NCBI GenBank assembly: GCA_940588625.1
Contig: CALNPU010000022.1
Span: 1-33,630 of the forward strand
Length of the DNA stretch: 33,630 nucleotides
DNA from: an uncultured Caballeronia sp.
GTDB lineage: Bacteria > Pseudomonadota > Gammaproteobacteria > Burkholderiales > Burkholderiaceae
Direction of reading: 5' to 3'
In this document: positions 7,785-18,389 of the stretch, piece by piece
Layout of the letters: each line of letters starts with the position of its first letter
Position numbering within the stretch: the stretch's first letter is position 1
The notes under the pieces: generated by a model
What the model saw: only the letters and a program-made list of their open reading frames with translations
What the model was told of the DNA's origin: nothing
Databases searched by the model: none
Program-made: the position numbers and the translations under genes

Positions 7785-8693
7785 TTACTTCGGTTGCTGT
7801 TGTTGCTGTTGCTGCTGCTTGAGTTGTTCCTGGTGCGCCTGGTCTGCGGCTTCCTGCTGCACACGCTGTTGCTGCTTGACGGCTGTTTCCTTCTGCCGAG
7901 ACTGGACTTCCGTCTGATGCTCAGCAGCATCACGTTGCTTGGCCGCAAAGCGTTCCGCCTTGTCCTCGCGTTCCTTTGAGTCCTGCACGCCGCGCGCTGC
8001 GGCATTGGCAAGTTTCTTCTGGTAATCCGCCTGCTTGCGGTCGTAATCGGCCTGGTTCGCCGCGCGCTGCGACGCTTCCGCCGTTCGCTGCGCCTCCGAC
8101 AATGCGTTCTGGCGCTGCTTCTCGGCGAACGATTCTTCGCTTGCCTTCTCGTTCGCCGCGCGCTGCGGTGCTTCGGACGCGTACTGCGCGCTCTTAATCG
8201 CGGCTTGCTGGTCCCGCTGCTGTGCGTGCTGCAGACGTTGTTCGTCGTCAAGCGCCAGCTGCTCCTTGCGAATCTGCGCGCCTACTTCACGCTTGGCATC
8301 GTGCACCTTGTCCAGGCAGTGATTCACGAAGAAAGTGCTGTAGCAATCGTGCTGCTTGACCGCATAAAGATAGTTATTCTCCGCGGTGCGAGCATCGAGT
8401 GCCTTCTGACGCGTGGTGAAATCGTTTGCATCGGCAGTGGCTTGCACTGCGCTGGCACTGATCGCGCCGCTTGCACCGACCGCACCCGCTACATGGCTTG
8501 CCGGGACGCCCGATGCCGTTTGCGCGGCATTGCCTTGCGCGCCTGTTTCGTAGAGCGGCGTTTGCACAACCGACGTCCCCGGGTTGATGGGCTTCGGTGT
8601 CTGCGCCATGGCGGTCGTGCCGGCACCCGCACAGGCTAGCGCGAACAATATTGCCGTGACGGACCGGGCGAGCGGCAAAACCTGCTGCGACAT
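7785..8693 (-). CDS. Secreted coiled-coil, Gln/Ala-rich protein of unknown function
   Basis: The family is not recognised. The 302-residue product starts MSQQVLPLARSVTAILFALA, a basic n-region and hydrophobic core ending AMAQT, a good signal peptidase I site near residue 30. A linker of about 70 residues follows, then HDCYSTFFVNHCLDKVHDAKRE, where the two Cys (spaced by 9) could form a disulfide. From about residue 130 the sequence is a long, highly charged helix rich in Ala, Gln, Glu, Lys and Arg with repeated QRAAN/QADYDRKQADYQ-like units, very probably a coiled coil. It ends in an eight-Gln run encoded by mixed CAG/CAA codons. The frame stays open upstream to 9407, but that part overlaps tex; start 8693 is chosen for the signal peptide. 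A periplasmic location is inferred. Confidence 0.75.
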   Translation of the reverse strand: MSQQVLPLARSVTAILFALACAGAGTTAMAQTPKPINPGTSVVQTPLYETGAQGNAAQTASGVPASHVAGAVGASGAISASAVQATADANDFTTRQKALDARTAENNYLYAVKQHDCYSTFFVNHCLDKVHDAKREVGAQIRKEQLALDDEQRLQHAQQRDQQAAIKSAQYASEAPQRAANEKASEESFAEKQRQNALSEAQRTAEASQRAANQADYDRKQADYQKKLANAAARGVQDSKEREDKAERFAAKQRDAAEHQTEVQSRQKETAVKQQQRVQQEAADQAHQEQLKQQQQQQQQPK

Positions 8694-9026
8694 TTCAGGC
8701 AGCAGAACGACCGACCGCACGATGGTGGCAACATCGCCTCCCGATACGGCGGCCGGACCGGGCGAGGGGAACGAATCGACTGGAGCAGTCGGCAAAGCAG
8801 GCGAAAGGCGGAAAGTCGGTAACGTGATAGACAAGGAGACGGACAAGGTAGTGAAGAAAAAGCAGCCTCTACGATCCCGAAATTCTATCACCGCGCGCCG
8901 GAGCCCTCCGGCATTTATGGCAAAATGCCCCGCTTCACCAACCCGGCAAACGTGTTCGCGCGGCTTAACGTGAAATGCGCCGCACGAAAAACCCTTGATG
9001 AGCCAGCAGGCTGACCGCAGACCCCC
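8694..9026. other. Divergent promoter region of the coiled-coil gene and tex
   Basis: A stretch of 333 bases without a convincing gene. It must hold promoters for both flanking genes, but no consensus pair stands out. A 7-bp hairpin GCCGGAG-CC-CTCCGGC lies at 8897-8912 on the tex side. Confidence 0.5.
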
Positions 9027-11396
9027 ATGACGGAAACCGTAGCACTTGAGATTGTCCAGCGCATCGCCACCGAGTTGAATGTGCTGCCGCGGCAGGTCGC
9101 CGCCACGGTGCAACTTCTCGATGAAGGCTCCACAGTTCCGTTCATCGCCCGATATAGAAAGGAAGTGACGGGCAATCTCGACGACACGCAATTGCGCAAT
9201 CTCGAGGAACGGCTCATCTATCTTCGCGAGCTGGAAGACCGGCGCGCAACGATTATCCAGAGCATCGACGAACAGGGCAAGCTCGCGCCCGAGCTGCGCG
9301 CGGCCATTGAAGGCGCCGACAGCAAGCAGGTGCTCGAAGATCTGTATCTTCCCTACAAACCGAAGCGCCGGCTTCGCGCGCAGATTGCCCGCGAAGCCGG
9401 CCTGCAACCGCTTGCGGATGGTCTCCTCGCCGACCCGACACTCGATCCGCAGACAGAAGCGGCGCGTTACGTGGACGCAGAAAAAGACGTCGCCGACATC
9501 AAGGCCGCGCTCGATGGCGCCCGCGACATTCTCTCAGAGCAGTTCGGCGAAACAGCGGAAATTCTCGGTAAGGTTCGCGATTACCTGTTCAAGCAAGGCA
9601 GCGTGATTTCGACCGTCGTCGAAGGGCAAGAAACCGAAGAAGGCGAGAAATTCCGCGACTACTACGACTATTCTGAAACCATCCGCACCGTCCCGTCGCA
9701 CCGGGCGCTTGCGCTATTTCGCGGACACAACGCCGGCGTATTGATGGTCAAGCTGGGCCTAGGCGAAGAGCTCGACGCGCAAGTGCCGCATCTGGGCGAA
9801 GCGCTGATCGCGCGTCACGTGGGCATCAAGAATCAGGGCCGGCCGGCCGATAAATGGCTCTCCGACGTGTGCCACTGGTGCTGGCGCGTGAAGGTGCAAC
9901 CAAATATCGAAAATGATCTACTGACGAATTTACGCGAGGAAGCCGAAGCTGAGGCTATTCGCGTGTTTGCACGCAACCTGAAGGACCTTTTGCTCGCCGC
10001 TCCGGCAGGTCCGAAAGCCGTAATCGGTCTCGATCCCGGTATGCGTACCGGCGTGAAAGTGGCCGTGGTCGATCGGACCGGCAAGCTGCTCGCCACCGAC
10101 GTGATCTATCCGCACGAACCACGTCGCGACTGGGATGGCTCGCTCGCCAAGCTCGCGCGGATCGCCGCGCAAACGCAGGCTGAGCTGATCAGTATCGGCA
10201 ACGGCACGGCCTCGCGCGAGACCGACAAGCTCGCGAGCGAACTGATCGCGAAACATCCGGAACTGAAGCTTCAGAAGATCGTCGTGTCCGAAGCGGGCGC
10301 ATCGATTTATTCGGCATCCGAACTGGCATCGAAGGAATTTCCTGACCTCGACGTCACGCTGCGCGGCGCGGTGTCGATTGCCCGCCGGCTGCAGGATCCG
10401 CTCGCGGAACTCGTCAAGATCGATCCGAAAGCAATCGGCGTCGGCCAGTATCAGCATGACGTCAATCAACGCGACCTCGCCCGCTCGCTCGACGCGGTGG
10501 TCGAGGATTGCGTGAACGCGGTCGGCGTGGACGCCAATACCGCGTCGGTTGCGCTGCTTGCGCGCGTGTCGGGATTGAACGCTACGCTGGCGCGCAATAT
10601 CGTCGATTTCCGCGATGCCAACGGCCCGTTTGCATCGCGTGATCAATTAAAGAAAGTGCCCCGTCTCGGCGATAAAACCTTTGAACAAGCCGCCGGATTC
10701 TTGCGCATCAACAACGGTGTGAATCCGCTGGACCGCTCGTCGGTGCACCCGGAGGCGTATCCGGTGGTTGAACGGATACTGGCCAAAATCAAGAAGCACG
10801 CCGCCGATGTCATGGGCAAGCGCGAAGCCTTGGCGGGCTTGTCGCCGGCAGAATTCGTCGACGACGAACGGTTCGGTCTGCCGACGGTGCGCGACATCCT
10901 CGCGGAGCTGGAAAAACCGGGCCGCGATCCGCGCCCTGAATTCAAGACGGCTAAGTTCCGCGACGGTGTCGAGAAACTCTCCGATCTCACGCCTGGCATG
11001 ATTCTGGAAGGCGTGGTCGCGAACGTGGCCGCGTTTGGTGCGTTCGTTGATATCGGCGTACATCAGGACGGATTGGTGCACGTATCGGCGATGTCGACGA
11101 AGTTCATCAAGGATCCGCACGAGGTAGTGAAAGCCGGTCAGGTGGTGAAGGTGAAAGTGCTGGAGACGGATGTGAAGCGCCAGCGGATTGCGCTGACCAT
11201 GCGTCTGGACGATGACTTCACCGCGGACGGCGGACAGGCCCAACAACAACGGGGCGTGCAAGACCGCCGTGGTGGCGCGGGCGGCGGAGGTAGTGCCCGC
11301 GATGTCCGGGGCAATAACAGCGGTAACAACGGCGGCAAGCGCGAACCGGAAGCGGCTAGCACGATGGCAGCAGCATTTGCCAAGCTGAAAAAGTAA
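9027..11396 (+). CDS. tex: Tex family S1 RNA-binding transcription accessory protein
   Basis: A 789-residue Tex protein, a conserved cytoplasmic nucleic-acid-binding factor related to eukaryotic Spt6 and linked to transcription and stress or toxin expression. Domains in order are an N-terminal helical region with [16 protein letters not shown] (about residues 36-51), a YqgF/RuvC-like domain from [16 protein letters not shown] (about 333), helix-hairpin-helix repeats ([34 protein letters not shown]) and a C-terminal S1 domain ([17 protein letters not shown], about 654-725). A Gly/Asn/Gln-rich tail ends in AAAFAKLKK. The gene appears complete and stands alone, ending at a strong terminator shared with kup. 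The start has only a weak Shine-Dalgarno sequence. Confidence 0.95.
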   Translation: MTETVALEIVQRIATELNVLPRQVAATVQLLDEGSTVPFIARYRKEVTGNLDDTQLRNLEERLIYLRELEDRRATIIQSIDEQGKLAPELRAAIEGADSKQVLEDLYLPYKPKRRLRAQIAREAGLQPLADGLLADPTLDPQTEAARYVDAEKDVADIKAALDGARDILSEQFGETAEILGKVRDYLFKQGSVISTVVEGQETEEGEKFRDYYDYSETIRTVPSHRALALFRGHNAGVLMVKLGLGEELDAQVPHLGEALIARHVGIKNQGRPADKWLSDVCHWCWRVKVQPNIENDLLTNLREEAEAEAIRVFARNLKDLLLAAPAGPKAVIGLDPGMRTGVKVAVVDRTGKLLATDVIYPHEPRRDWDGSLAKLARIAAQTQAELISIGNGTASRETDKLASELIAKHPELKLQKIVVSEAGASIYSASELASKEFPDLDVTLRGAVSIARRLQDPLAELVKIDPKAIGVGQYQHDVNQRDLARSLDAVVEDCVNAVGVDANTASVALLARVSGLNATLARNIVDFRDANGPFASRDQLKKVPRLGDKTFEQAAGFLRINNGVNPLDRSSVHPEAYPVVERILAKIKKHAADVMGKREALAGLSPAEFVDDERFGLPTVRDILAELEKPGRDPRPEFKTAKFRDGVEKLSDLTPGMILEGVVANVAAFGAFVDIGVHQDGLVHVSAMSTKFIKDPHEVVKAGQVVKVKVLETDVKRQRIALTMRLDDDFTADGGQAQQQRGVQDRRGGAGGGGSARDVRGNNSGNNGGKREPEAASTMAAAFAKLKK

Positions 11397-11422
11397 ACGA
11401 GCGACACGGCTCGATAGAAACG

Positions 11423-11452
11423 AAAACGGCCCGTCGCGAGACGGGCCGTTTT
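11423..11452. terminator. Bidirectional terminator between convergent tex and kup
   Basis: A 13-bp stem AAAACGGCCCGTC (11423-11435) with GCGA loop and its complement (11440-11452). The A-rich left and T-rich right flanks suit termination of both tex and kup. Confidence 0.92.
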
Positions 11453-11500
11453 CTATTTAGCTACCTTAACAATTGTGTATTGGTCTGAGACACACGGCCA

Positions 11501-13393
11501 TCAAATCTCGATCTTCGTCCCTAGCTCGACCACCCGGTTCGCGGGAATACTGAAGAAGTCAGTCGGCTTCGCAGCATTCTGATGCATCCACGCAAACACT
11601 CGTTCGCGCCACACAGACATACCCGGCAACTGCGTCGGCACGACCGTTTCCCGTGCCATAAAAAATGACGTATCCATGAGTTCGAACGTCATGTCGTGGG
11701 TTCGGCCGATATCGAGCAACACCGCCTTCACGTCGGGCGTTTCATTAAAACCATACTGCGCCTTCACGAGAAAGAGCCCGCCGCCCGCATCCTTCACTTC
11801 CACGCGCGTGGCGTCGTCAACATACGGCACATCGCGAGTGATGAAATTCAGGAAGATGGTCCGTTCATGCAGGACCTTGTTGTGCTTCAGGTTGTGCAAC
11901 AGGCTGACCGGCACGAGCGAGTCGTTACCGGTCAGGTAGATTGCAGTGCCCGACACCCGATGCGGCGGATGCGCGAGCAGTCCCTGCAGGAACGGCATCA
12001 ACGGAATACCATCGGCAGCGGTCCTGTCCTTCACGATCATGCGGCCCTTGAACCACGTCATCAGCAGGAAAAACAGCACGCCGCCAATACCCAGCGGCAG
12101 CCAGCCGCCCTGCTCGATCTTCAGAAGGCTGGCGCCGAAGAAGCCGACATCGACGATAAAAAACACGCTGATGATCGCGCCTACCAGAAACTTGTTCCAG
12201 CCCCACAGCTTGGTCATCACGACCGACGCGAGAATGGTGGTGACGAGCATGGTCGCGGTGACGGCAAGCCCGTATGCGGCCGCGAGATTCTCGGAGCTTT
12301 TGAAGCCGATCACAATGCACAGGATGACGAACAACAGCATCCAGTTCACGACCGGAATATAGATCTGCCCGATCGCCAGATCCGACGTATGCAGGATCTT
12401 CATGCGTGGCACGTAGCCAAGCTGGATTGCCTGGCTCGTCAGCGAATACGCCCCTGAGATGACGGCCTGGGATGCGATCACTGTGGCTACAGTCGACAGG
12501 ATCACCAGGGGCAAGAGAGCCCATTCCGGCGCCAGGAGAAAGAACGGACTTTCGGCAGCTTCCGGCGAGTGCATCAGCAACGCACCCTGGCCGAAATAAT
12601 TAAGCACCAGCGACGGCATGACGAGGCCATACCACGCGTAGCGAATGGGCTTGGCGCCGAAGTGCCCCATATCGGCATACAGCGCTTCTGCGCCGGTCAG
12701 CACCAGCACAACCGACCCGAGCACGATATACGCCTGCAACACGTGGGCAGCCATGAACGAAAACGCGTAATACGGATTCAACGCTATCAGCACGCGCGGC
12801 ACTTGCACGATGTGATACACGCCAAGCACGGCCAGCGTCAGGAACCACAGCCCCATGATCGGGCCGAAAAGCTTGCCGACCACCGACGTACCACGACGCT
12901 GGATCCAGAACAGCATCACGAGGATGACAATGGTAATCGGGATCACGTACTCCGAAAGCGCCGGTGAGACGATCTCCAGCCCTTCCACCGCGGAGATCAC
13001 GGACATGGCCGGGGTAATCACCGCATCGCCGTAGAACATGCACGCGCCGAAAATGCCAAGCATCATCAGCACGCCGGTCGCGCGCGCTGGCCCCTTCAAC
13101 GTACGCAATGCAAGCGTCATCAACGCGAGCACCCCGCCTTCGCCGTTGTTGTCGGCGCGCATCACGAAAAGCACGTACTTGATGGAGACCACGATCATGA
13201 TCGCCCAGAACAACAGCGAGATGACCCCGAGGATGGAAGCTTCGCTCAGCTCAATACCGTGCGACTTGCTGAATGCCTCTTTCAGCGCGTATAGCGGGCT
13301 GGTGCCGATATCGCCGAACACTACGCCGATTGCGGCAAGCGCCAAGGCAGGTAGCGGCTGTTTGCGCTCGTGCGCGTGAGTCGTATTGTTCAT
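11501..13393 (-). CDS. kup: Low-affinity potassium transport system protein Kup
   Basis: A 630-residue KUP/HAK/KT family potassium uptake permease of the inner membrane, working as a K+/H+ symporter. The family signature [19 protein letters not shown] is near the N-terminus, followed by about twelve hydrophobic segments (for example [18 protein letters not shown] and [20 protein letters not shown]). A hydrophilic cytosolic C-terminal domain of about 150 residues ends [11 protein letters not shown]. The start [15 protein letters not shown] at 13393 is preferred over an upstream in-frame ATG at 13435 because it gives the family's usual length and N-terminus; neither has a strong Shine-Dalgarno sequence. 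Two small hairpins lie in the upstream region. The gene appears intact. Confidence 0.94.
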   Translation of the reverse strand: MNNTTHAHERKQPLPALALAAIGVVFGDIGTSPLYALKEAFSKSHGIELSEASILGVISLLFWAIMIVVSIKYVLFVMRADNNGEGGVLALMTLALRTLKGPARATGVLMMLGIFGACMFYGDAVITPAMSVISAVEGLEIVSPALSEYVIPITIVILVMLFWIQRRGTSVVGKLFGPIMGLWFLTLAVLGVYHIVQVPRVLIALNPYYAFSFMAAHVLQAYIVLGSVVLVLTGAEALYADMGHFGAKPIRYAWYGLVMPSLVLNYFGQGALLMHSPEAAESPFFLLAPEWALLPLVILSTVATVIASQAVISGAYSLTSQAIQLGYVPRMKILHTSDLAIGQIYIPVVNWMLLFVILCIVIGFKSSENLAAAYGLAVTATMLVTTILASVVMTKLWGWNKFLVGAIISVFFIVDVGFFGASLLKIEQGGWLPLGIGGVLFFLLMTWFKGRMIVKDRTAADGIPLMPFLQGLLAHPPHRVSGTAIYLTGNDSLVPVSLLHNLKHNKVLHERTIFLNFITRDVPYVDDATRVEVKDAGGGLFLVKAQYGFNETPDVKAVLLDIGRTHDMTFELMDTSFFMARETVVPTQLPGMSVWRERVFAWMHQNAAKPTDFFSIPANRVVELGTKIEI

Positions 13394-13731
13394 AAACGCG
13401 GGAAGCCGTCCGAAGCGGAAAAAAACGAACGCCATTCCATTCTAACGTTGCGGGCAACGCCCGACCGGCCTGTTGCGATACCGCAACGACCGGAGCGAAG
13501 CGGCAGTTTAGCATTGCGGCAGAGCCCCGAAGGTGCATGGGCGACGCTTTCCGGCGTTAACCGCCAATGCGCAAAAAATACCGTTCGATTGCACCCGATA
13601 GGCGAATCGAACGGTATTTTGTTTCAGTTTCGTTGTGCTACGTGAGCGCGGCATGAACGTTACGTGAACGCTGTGTGACCAGGTGTGTGACCACTACCAC
13701 CTGCACAGCTTGCACACTCCCGGGACTTGAA
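13394..13731. other. kup upstream region with paired hairpins
   Basis: A gap of 338 bases with no gene. Near kup it contains two short hairpins in tandem: CGTTGC-GG-GCAACG at 13446-13459 and GTTGCG-ATAC-CGCAAC at 13472-13487. Farther out lies the terminator of the phosphoribosyltransferase locus. The hairpins may fold in the kup leader; no known riboswitch motif was recognised. Confidence 0.5.
13575..13620 (-). terminator. Intrinsic terminator after the phosphoribosyltransferase locus
   Basis: A 16-bp stem (AAAATACCGTTCGATT at 13575-13590, its complement at 13605-13620) with a 14-base loop. The A/T-rich ends supply a U-run on the minus strand, downstream of the gene ending at 13732. Confidence 0.85.
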
Positions 13732-14288
13732 TCAGCCCTGCTCGTCCTGGACACCGCGCTTGAGCCACGCACCGAGGTTATGCGGGCGGACCGTGTCCCA
13801 TTCTTCGAATGGTTGATGAATCCACGGGTTCGTTTCGAGAAACTGCACAAAATAATCAGGCTTCACTTTGGAGCAGCCCTTGTACCAAAGCACGGCGGAG
13901 CGCACAGCCGTGACCGCCGGATAACAGTCTTTCAGATGCTGCTGCACACGCGAAAGTGTCACGCCGGAGTCAACCAGATCATCCACAAGCAGCACGTTGC
14001 CGGACAGCTCGCCGCGCGTCATGGTGATGTATTGCCCGATATCGAGCGCGCCCTGCTCCGTGCCAGCCGCCTCGCGGTACGAACTCGTTGCCAGGATGGC
14101 GAGCGGCAGGTCATAGATGCGCGAAAGCTGGTCACCGACCCGCAGGCCGCCACGTGCGAGGCACAGGATATTGTCGAACTTCCAGCCCGAGTCATGCACG
14201 CTGCGAGCAGTTCGATCAGCCGGTGATATTCATCCCAGCCGACCCACAGATTCCGGTCGTCGTTGCGCGGATCTTTCATTGCGATCAT
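13732..14288 (-). pseudogene. Phosphoribosyltransferase (Gpt/Hpt-like), frameshifted
   Basis: The protein belongs to the type I phosphoribosyltransferases that transfer PRPP to a purine base. The N-terminus from 14288 (MIAMKDPRNDDRNLWVGWD...IELLA) and the rest from about 14199 (HDSGWKFDNILCLARGGLRV) lie in different frames, so a small indel at about 14200 breaks the gene. After it the frame is open to the natural end, with the PRPP-binding motif VLLVDDLVDSGVTL intact. A GTG at 14199 could start a 155-residue fragment, but it would lack the first roughly 30 residues and has no evident ribosome site. Some purine salvage may be lost. In related genomes this gene lies next to purA, as here. Confidence 0.82.
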
Positions 14289-14338
14289 GGTGAAACTCTT
14301 TTCAATATGTACAGCTTGTACGTCTGTTGAATATGCAA

Positions 14339-14364
14339 AAGTGGCCGCTGATTCGCGGCCACTT
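14339..14364 (-). terminator. Intrinsic terminator of purA
   Basis: A 10-bp stem AAGTGGCCGC (14339-14348) and its complement (14355-14364) with a 6-base loop. The A-run at 14337-14340 gives Us on the minus strand, 24 bases after the purA stop. Confidence 0.85.
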
Positions 14365-14387
14365 CGGTCGTTGCTACACGTGGCTAC

Positions 14388-15764
<1,377 letters not shown>

Positions 15765-15909
15765 TTACCTATGTTCGCGAAAGGTTCCGAGTTTTTCCCG
15801 GTATTTGCGAACGCGTATTGATTTTGCATAAATCGGATCTGGCAAAAGGTTTTGTCTGCGGTTTGCCGCTGTGTGCCTCTAAAAGGCCCGCCGGTAAACC
15901 GCAAAACCG

Positions 15910-17061
15910 CTAGGAACAGGCCTCTACAACCCACTTTCCATCGCGCTCGACCAGCACGCGGTCGAACGCGAACTCGTCGAGATCATGGTCGTGTCCTGGC
16001 AACGCCTGGATCACCACTTCGCCCGCATCGCGCAATTGCGCAACCGCCGCGAGCAGCGGTTCGCCATGCTTCCATGGTGCGAGGACCGCGCTGCCGCGGG
16101 CATCGACGGGAGAAACACGGGCGACTTCACGCAGATCGAGCGAAAAACCCGTCGCCGGGCGCGCACGGCCGTAGGCCTGGCCAACGTCGTCGTAACGGCC
16201 GCCCCGCGCCACCGCGTTCGGTACGCCGTCAATGTACGCCGAGAACATCACGCCGCTGTGGTACGCGTAACCGCGCAGATCGGCAAGATCGATCATCAGC
16301 TCGGTTCCATTCGCCTGGGCCGCGAGGAACGCGAGGTCGTCCAGTGCGCGGCCAATCACCGGAAGATTCGGCAGCCGGGCCCGCGCTTCGTCGAGCACGG
16401 AAGCGTCGCCATACAGCGACGGCAACGCGCGCAACGCGTCCCGGGTCACATCACCGAGCTTGGCCGTGAGTTCGTTCAGGCGCGGCACATCCTTCGCGCT
16501 GAGCGCGTCGAACAGCGCCTCGCCGAGCGTGACCGCAGCCGGTTCCAGGTCCAGCAATGCCGACAAAACACCCGCGTGACACAGGTCGAGGCGCACTTTA
16601 TCGAGACCGCTCAGGCGCAGCGAATCCAACATCAGTTGCTGGATCTCGAGATCCGCTTCCAGTCCGGCATGCCCGTAAATTTCCGCGCCGATCTGGATCT
16701 GCTCGCGCGTCGCGTGCAAACCGCGCGGACGCGTATGCAGCACGTTGCCCGCGTAGCAAAGGCGCGTCACGCCCTGCCGATTCAGCAGATGCGCGTCGAT
16801 ACGCGAAACCTGCGGCGTAATGTCCGCGCGCAGGCCGAGCGTGCGGCCGGACAGTTGGTCGACGAGCTTGAAGGTGCGCAGGTTCAGGTCGCTGCCGCCG
16901 CTGGTGAGCAGCGACTCGAGATACTCGAGCATGGGCGGCATCACAAGTTCGTAGCCATACGAACGAAAGCGGTCGAGCAGCCGACGGCGCAATTCTTCAA
17001 TCTTGCGAGCCTCGGACGGCAAGACGTCGGCGATATTCTCGGGAAGTAACCAGGTGGACAT
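15910..17061 (-). CDS. hisZ: ATP phosphoribosyltransferase regulatory subunit HisZ
   Basis: HisZ is the histidyl-tRNA-synthetase-like partner that activates the short form of HisG, the first enzyme of histidine synthesis. The 383-residue protein begins [20 protein letters not shown] and contains class II synthetase-fold segments such as [43 protein letters not shown] and [25 protein letters not shown]. It lacks the C-terminal anticodon-binding domain of true HisRS, and a separate complete hisS is present at 25497-26837. The gene appears intact, suggesting that histidine synthesis is retained. Confidence 0.94.
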   Translation of the reverse strand: MSTWLLPENIADVLPSEARKIEELRRRLLDRFRSYGYELVMPPMLEYLESLLTSGGSDLNLRTFKLVDQLSGRTLGLRADITPQVSRIDAHLLNRQGVTRLCYAGNVLHTRPRGLHATREQIQIGAEIYGHAGLEADLEIQQLMLDSLRLSGLDKVRLDLCHAGVLSALLDLEPAAVTLGEALFDALSAKDVPRLNELTAKLGDVTRDALRALPSLYGDASVLDEARARLPNLPVIGRALDDLAFLAAQANGTELMIDLADLRGYAYHSGVMFSAYIDGVPNAVARGGRYDDVGQAYGRARPATGFSLDLREVARVSPVDARGSAVLAPWKHGEPLLAAVAQLRDAGEVVIQALPGHDHDLDEFAFDRVLVERDGKWVVEACS

Positions 17062-17228
17062 CAGTGCGTTTCCTACGGAGCGTTTGAGCGCGGCGGTGAT
17101 GATTGCCGCGGGTCAGCATAAGCTTTGAATCTCTATGGGCGACCAGGTGCTGCAGGTCAACCCGCATTGAATTTACAGGCCGCGAATCATAGTGCAACAA
17201 ACGCGTTGCAAGAGTCGTGTTGCAAGCA

Positions 17229-17421
17229 TCACGTCGCGATAATCAGCAGGATCACGCCGAGCACCATGGCGATCAGGCCACCAATACGAATCTGGTGCGG
17301 CGGCCGTTGTGCGATCCGGCGGAACGTGTCGCGCTAGGAGTTAGGGAAGACGAACGGAAACATCCCCTCAATAATCAGCATCAACGCAATCGCGAGCAGT
17401 AACGATGCGACCTATATCCAT
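17229..17421 (-). pseudogene. DUF2065 small membrane protein, broken
   Basis: DUF2065 proteins are about 60 residues with two membrane helices and are commonly found between hflC and hisZ. Here the start MDIGR at 17421 is followed by one extra base near codon 5-6. The remaining frame then reads SLLLAIALMLIIEGMFPFVF and RDTFRRIAQRPPHQIR, with a second helix GGLIAMVLGVILLIIAT to a TGA at 17229. Between the two halves a TAG at 17334-17336 replaces what is normally Trp in NSWRDTF. The two lesions are independent. The sequence is otherwise well preserved, so inactivation is recent. It is too short and broken to be picked up as an open frame. Confidence 0.85.
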
Positions 17422-17463
17422 TCGATTGAAGGCATTGCGGCGCGCGCCGCGATGCTTGGACGT

Positions 17464-18378
17464 TCAGCGCTTATGCGCGAGCGCCGGGGTGGTAGCATCG
17501 GTTCCGCTCGGCGCAGTACTATTGGGGCTGCGCATGAAGCGGAAGAAATCGCTGCTCGGATCGACAACCATCACGTCGCCGGCATTGAAGGTCTTTTTAT
17601 ACGCTTCGAGGCTTTGATAGAACTGGTAGAACTGCGGATCGACGCTGTATGCATCGGCAGCAATGGACGCAGCTCGACCGTCGCCCTCACCCTTGATGGT
17701 CTGCGCTTCCTTGTAGGCATCGGCGAGAATGGCTTCCTGCTGGCGCTCAGCGCTCGCCTTCAGCGCATCGGCATCAGCCGTTCCCTTCGCGCGTTCCTGG
17801 GCCGCCGCTTGCTGGCGCGCCGCGATCATGCGTTTGTAGACAGAGTCGGCCACCGCCGGCGGAAAGTCGATGCGCGTCAGTTGCAAATCGACAAGCTCTA
17901 CGCCGAATGCGGCTGCCGGCTGCTCGATTTCCTTCTGCGCTTCGCTCGCAATAGCCTGCTGCTCACCCAGCACGTCCGTCAGCGAACGCTTCGTGAACGA
18001 CGACGTCAACGCCGTGCGCGTGAGCACGGCGAGCCAGTCCTGAGCCGTCTGCGTGTTCTTCTCGTTGCTTTCAAACAGCTTCAACGGATCGGCCACCCGA
18101 TACTTGATGACCGTATTCACGATCACCTCGTTCTTGTCCGACGTATTGAAACGGTCCGAGCCTGCTTCGTCGAGCGTGAGCGTACGCGTGTCGATCAGCG
18201 TCAGCGTCTGGAACGGCAGCAGCAGCTTGAAATGGAGGCCGGGCGTGACCAGCGTGGGCGTACCGCCGCCATGCGCGGAGACCACGCCGGCGTGACGTTC
18301 GTCGACCACGAACATCATGGACGAGCCGATGAACAGCACGGCGACCAAAGCAACTACAAGCGCAATACTTTGATTCAT
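17464..18378 (-). CDS. hflC: FtsH protease regulator HflC (SPFH protein)
   Basis: HflC pairs with HflK to form a large periplasm-facing cage around the membrane protease FtsH and modulates its degradation of membrane proteins. The 304-residue product has one N-terminal membrane helix (residues 4-22, SIALVVALVAVLFIGSSMM), then the SPFH/band-7 domain (VVDERHAGVV to LTRIDFPPAVADSVYKRM) and an Ala/Gln/Glu-rich coiled coil with AERQQEAILADAYKEAQTIKGEGD. The start at 18378 is supported by the Shine-Dalgarno sequence TGAGGAG and lies 11 bases after the hflK stop. The frame stays open upstream to 18441 inside hflK, but that start is unlikely. Confidence 0.94.
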   Translation of the reverse strand: MNQSIALVVALVAVLFIGSSMMFVVDERHAGVVSAHGGGTPTLVTPGLHFKLLLPFQTLTLIDTRTLTLDEAGSDRFNTSDKNEVIVNTVIKYRVADPLKLFESNEKNTQTAQDWLAVLTRTALTSSFTKRSLTDVLGEQQAIASEAQKEIEQPAAAFGVELVDLQLTRIDFPPAVADSVYKRMIAARQQAAAQERAKGTADADALKASAERQQEAILADAYKEAQTIKGEGDGRAASIAADAYSVDPQFYQFYQSLEAYKKTFNAGDVMVVDPSSDFFRFMRSPNSTAPSGTDATTPALAHKR

Positions 18379-18389
18379 GTTCGCGCTCC

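Noticed and set aside
8694-9407. Upstream extension of the coiled-coil protein frame to a 540-residue protein
   Set aside because: The extension overlaps the start of tex on the other strand and precedes a clear signal peptide, so the start at 8693 is far more likely.
14190-14205. Programmed frameshift in the phosphoribosyltransferase
   Set aside because: No slippery heptamer or downstream pseudoknot is seen, and the family is not known for recoding.
15858-15902. GCGGTTT/AAACCGC inverted repeat after hisZ as a terminator
   Set aside because: Long loop, short stem and an imperfect T-run; purA may be transcribed through it.
15910-17061. A second histidyl-tRNA synthetase
   Set aside because: The protein lacks the anticodon-binding domain and sits upstream of purA as hisZ normally does; true hisS is at 25497-26837.
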